Shown one piece after another: positions 38,919 through 40,977 of a stretch of DNA of 40,977 bases (the first letter of the stretch is position 1; each line of letters begins with the position of its first letter). The DNA is from Campylobacteraceae bacterium. GTDB lineage: Bacteria > Campylobacterota > Campylobacteria > Campylobacterales > Sulfurovaceae. The stretch is taken from contig JALWLW010000095.1 in NCBI GenBank assembly GCA_027081065.1, forward strand, positions 1 to 40,977, read 5' to 3'. The position numbers were made by a program, and so were the translations under genes. The notes below the pieces were generated by a model, which saw only the letters and a program-made list of their open reading frames with translations, did not search any database and was not told the DNA's origin.

Positions 38919-39509
38919 TTATACTAAAATTTCTTCAGAACCTTTTTCTAACTTTATCAACACATCATTAGCTTGTCGTAAAGATAACATCTCATCTTTT
39001 TTAATATTACAATATATTCCTCTTAAAGCACGATTTATCATCTCATGTGCAACTACTACAATAACCTCTTCACCCTCTAAAGATTTTAGCCATTGCTCTA
39101 AACGTTCATAAACTTTAGCATAAGACTCACCACCCTCTAAAACATAATCAAACTTATTGGCTTCACGTACTTCAAATATCTCTTTCAGTTCTTCTTGACA
39201 AAACTTTTTCGTTTTTCCCTCAAATATTCCATAATTAAACTCTTTAATTGCCTCTTCATAAATAATATTTGTTAAACACATGCCATTTTCATCAGCAATA
39301 ATCTTAGCTGTCTCTTTAGCCCGACCCAAAGGTGAAGAGAAAAATTTAATATTTTTAATATCTACATATTTTTGCAGTTTTAAAGCATTCAATTTGGCTT
39401 GTAGTTTCCCTTTAGCTGTTAAAGCAGAATCAAGTTGACCTTGGTAACGCCCCTCTTGATTCCAGATAGTTTGACCATGACGTAGTAGATAAATAGTAGG
39501 TAAATTCAT
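38919..39509 (-). CDS. Histidine phosphatase family protein (phosphoglycerate mutase-like)
   Basis: A 196-aa enzyme of the histidine phosphatase superfamily, cytosolic. YLLRHGQTIWNQEGRYQGQ carries the phosphorylated His near residue 10 and the Arg pair; EFNYGIFEGK holds the acid Glu near 85; VVAHEMINRALRG has the second His near 155. I chose ATG at 39509; a TTG six codons upstream is open but lacks a better ribosome binding site. Substrate could be a phosphosugar, alpha-ribazole phosphate (CobC-like) or other; nothing nearby decides. Confidence 0.88.
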   Translation of the reverse strand: MNLPTIYLLRHGQTIWNQEGRYQGQLDSALTAKGKLQAKLNALKLQKYVDIKNIKFFSSPLGRAKETAKIIADENGMCLTNIIYEEAIKEFNYGIFEGKTKKFCQEELKEIFEVREANKFDYVLEGGESYAKVYERLEQWLKSLEGEEVIVVVAHEMINRALRGIYCNIKKDEMLSLRQANDVLIKLEKGSEEILV

Positions 39510-39585
39510 AGGCTTATAATATACCAACCAAGATATAAGTTAACTTAAGTAAAATGCCCCAAATAAAAAATAAGGACTACCACGT

Positions 39586-39909
39586 ATGGCAGAAGAACAA
39601 ACACCACCATTAGACGAAACATTTTATCAAAGAGCTGACGGATTTATTAACTTAGCCAATGAAGCTGTCAGCAAAGAAGAAGCCACTGCTGGACAAATAG
39701 CAAACTCTTTCATGTTTGCAGCCTCACGATTTAATGCTTGGGTTACAGCAGCTGGTTACCAAAAAGGTGAAGATTTAGCCAAAGAAAAAGAGGCAATTTT
39801 AGAATTTTTCACAGAACAATACCGACTCATGCTTTCAGAAAATATTGACTCGTATGTTACTAATTTCAATGAGTACTTAGGCTATTCAAAAGAGCCATTT
39901 AAGAAGTAG
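39586..39909 (+). CDS. DUF3144 family protein
   Basis: A 107-aa soluble helical protein. FYQRADGFINLANEAV and ANSFMFAASRFNAWVTAAGY match the DUF3144 pattern, a small family without known function. ATG follows AAGGAC nine bases away. It is divergent from the histidine phosphatase and overlaps the convergent ComF-like gene by 11 bases at its 3' end. Confidence 0.8.
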   Translation: MAEEQTPPLDETFYQRADGFINLANEAVSKEEATAGQIANSFMFAASRFNAWVTAAGYQKGEDLAKEKEAILEFFTEQYRLMLSENIDSYVTNFNEYLGYSKEPFKK

Positions 39910-40486
39910 CACTCTGTTCTACTCCAGCTAAAGTTAAAGCAAATAAAACCTCTACCCCATTTCGTTTTAACACAGATGCAGCCTCTTTTAGGGTTGTGCC
40001 TGTGGTGACGATGTCATCTACTAATATCGCTTCTATGTTTTTTTCACCCTTATATTCAAAATTTCTAGGGTTTTCTAGGCGAAACTGTAATGTCTTACCT
40101 GAATAGTTTATTTTATTTCTAGCCATGAGTTTGGCATGTTGAATTTTAACATTTTTGGCTTTCATTTCATGGGTCAAAAGTGCTACATGGGCATAACCAG
40201 ATTTTATATTTTCATCTATTCCTATGACATATATTATTCTATTATCTACTTTCATAAATTTTTCTATAAAAGGTTTAAATGAAAGCTTAGCTAGGGCTTT
40301 GTAAAGCTTAAAACCTTGTGGTGTATGTTTGGTTAAGAGTAGGTCTTCTATGTTTTGGTATTTAAAAAAGCTATAAACCTCTAGTGTTCCACATACTCTT
40401 TTGCTAACCGTTGGCTGTAAAAGATTTGTTTGACATCTTTTACAAAAAGTTTGTAGACTTAATTTGTGACAAGAGAGGCAACGCAT
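39899..40486 (-). CDS. ComF-family phosphoribosyltransferase-like protein
   Basis: A 195-aa protein with a four-cysteine zinc finger at the start (C3, C6, C15, C18) and a phosphoribosyltransferase fold ending in the PRPP-binding motif ILVDDIVTTGTTLKEA near 150. ComF is needed for DNA uptake in Haemophilus and Bacillus, but many relatives are of unknown role (also called amidophosphoribosyltransferase-like or GntX). It lies 22 bases after the CopD-like gene on the same strand. Confidence 0.87.
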   Translation of the reverse strand: MRCLSCHKLSLQTFCKRCQTNLLQPTVSKRVCGTLEVYSFFKYQNIEDLLLTKHTPQGFKLYKALAKLSFKPFIEKFMKVDNRIIYVIGIDENIKSGYAHVALLTHEMKAKNVKIQHAKLMARNKINYSGKTLQFRLENPRNFEYKGEKNIEAILVDDIVTTGTTLKEAASVLKRNGVEVLFALTLAGVEQSATS

Positions 40487-40508
40487 ATCAAGTTCGGTGA
40501 TACCGAAG

Positions 40509-40964
40509 CTACAAAATGTCTCTTAGGACAATGGCGTAATGTAAAACAACAAAGTTTAAAAGAAAAATACCCAAAGATGACCCACGTGAAAGTAGGGTCT
40601 CAAAACGGGTTCGCTCTTTGCCATTGGTTCTAAAGGCGATGCGTAAATGAATAATGGTAATTACCGTCATAACAACAACCAACACCAACTTTTCACGTAA
40701 AGCATCTATCACCCTACTATGGGCATCAAAATTAAAAAGAACATGTATCATATTGTTCTCAAATATCATCCACATACCTGTAGCAATAAGCAAAACTAAA
40801 ACCACCATTTCAAAATACCCAAAAATAGGCCCAATCCTTGGATAGACCAGCTTTTGGTCTTCTTTATTTCTCAATGAAATTCCTAAAACAAACATGAAAA
40901 CAGAGCCACCAATCCATGAAATAGCAGCGATAAGATGCAAATGTATTCCCCAACCCAATGTCAA
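40509..40964 (-). CDS. CopD-like integral membrane protein (5' end uncertain, at right edge)
   Basis: A protein of at least 151 aa with four hydrophobic helices and the N-terminal HLHLIAAISWIGGSVFM segment typical of CopD or DUF2269-like membrane proteins, sometimes linked to copper or haem handling. The start given is TTG at 40964, but the frame stays open to the window edge only four codons further on, so the true start may lie outside. Function is a guess from family resemblance. Confidence 0.6.
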   Translation of the reverse strand: MTLGWGIHLHLIAAISWIGGSVFMFVLGISLRNKEDQKLVYPRIGPIFGYFEMVVLVLLIATGMWMIFENNMIHVLFNFDAHSRVIDALREKLVLVVVMTVITIIHLRIAFRTNGKERTRFETLLSRGSSLGIFLLNFVVLHYAIVLRDIL

Positions 40965-40977
40965 CCCCTTTAACCTA

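Overview
The window looks like a low-GC, free-living member of the Campylobacterota (Epsilonproteobacteria), of a Sulfurovum/Sulfurimonas/Arcobacter type. This rests on gene content and order, not on a database search. Pointers are a short BioV esterase, a COG3400 TrkA-like protein beside aroB, an mscS-mtaB-ftsH-like block, the order ctpA-purC-purS-purQ-membrane protein-plsC (which I recall from Campylobacter jejuni), and an RpoD with a long non-conserved region. Acetyl-CoA synthetase, PPK2 and a fatty acid desaturase suggest an environmental lifestyle. Genes are densely packed, promoters show mainly a TATAAT -10 box, and I see no rRNA, tRNA, CRISPR array, insertion sequence or prophage.

Layout. 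Positions 1-1307 hold the 5' part of a type I restriction-modification methylase (hsdM), running off the left edge. Then come acs (acetate activation) and a cell-wall amidase, both on the minus strand. Divergent from these is an HTH plus decayed Mrr-nuclease-like protein (4737-5444). A minus-strand operon lolA-rmuC-ppk2 follows, then a TonB-like protein divergent from hemL, and carB convergent with hemL. From 14.2 to 23.2 kb there is a minus-strand run: COG3400/TrkA-like, aroB, MscS-type channel, mtaB, an FtsH-like AAA+ protein that has lost its protease motif, bioV and a DUF4153-like membrane protein. tgt is divergent from this run.

From 24.3 to 28.4 kb (minus) lie a 45-codon small ORF with a good ribosome binding site, glyS, an M15 peptidase and a fatty acid desaturase. 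The desaturase is divergent from a Crp/Fnr regulator, and a strong dyad lies between them. clpB (minus) is divergent from a plus-strand operon of overlapping genes: ctpA-purC-purS-purQ-(SH3-like membrane protein)-plsC-(sigma region 4-like small protein). That operon converges on rpoD. The right end holds a histidine phosphatase, a DUF3144 protein, a ComF-like phosphoribosyltransferase and a CopD-like membrane protein at the edge.

Most of the window is core housekeeping. The less ordinary items are the FtsH homologue with YQAAK in place of HEXXH, the HTH/Mrr-like protein with substituted catalytic residues, the orphan sigma region 4-like protein beside rpoD, the 45-aa ORF after glyS, a possible ATT start codon in the amidase, and dyads at the desaturase/crp, carB and clpB promoters. 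I found no clear multi-gene undescribed system.
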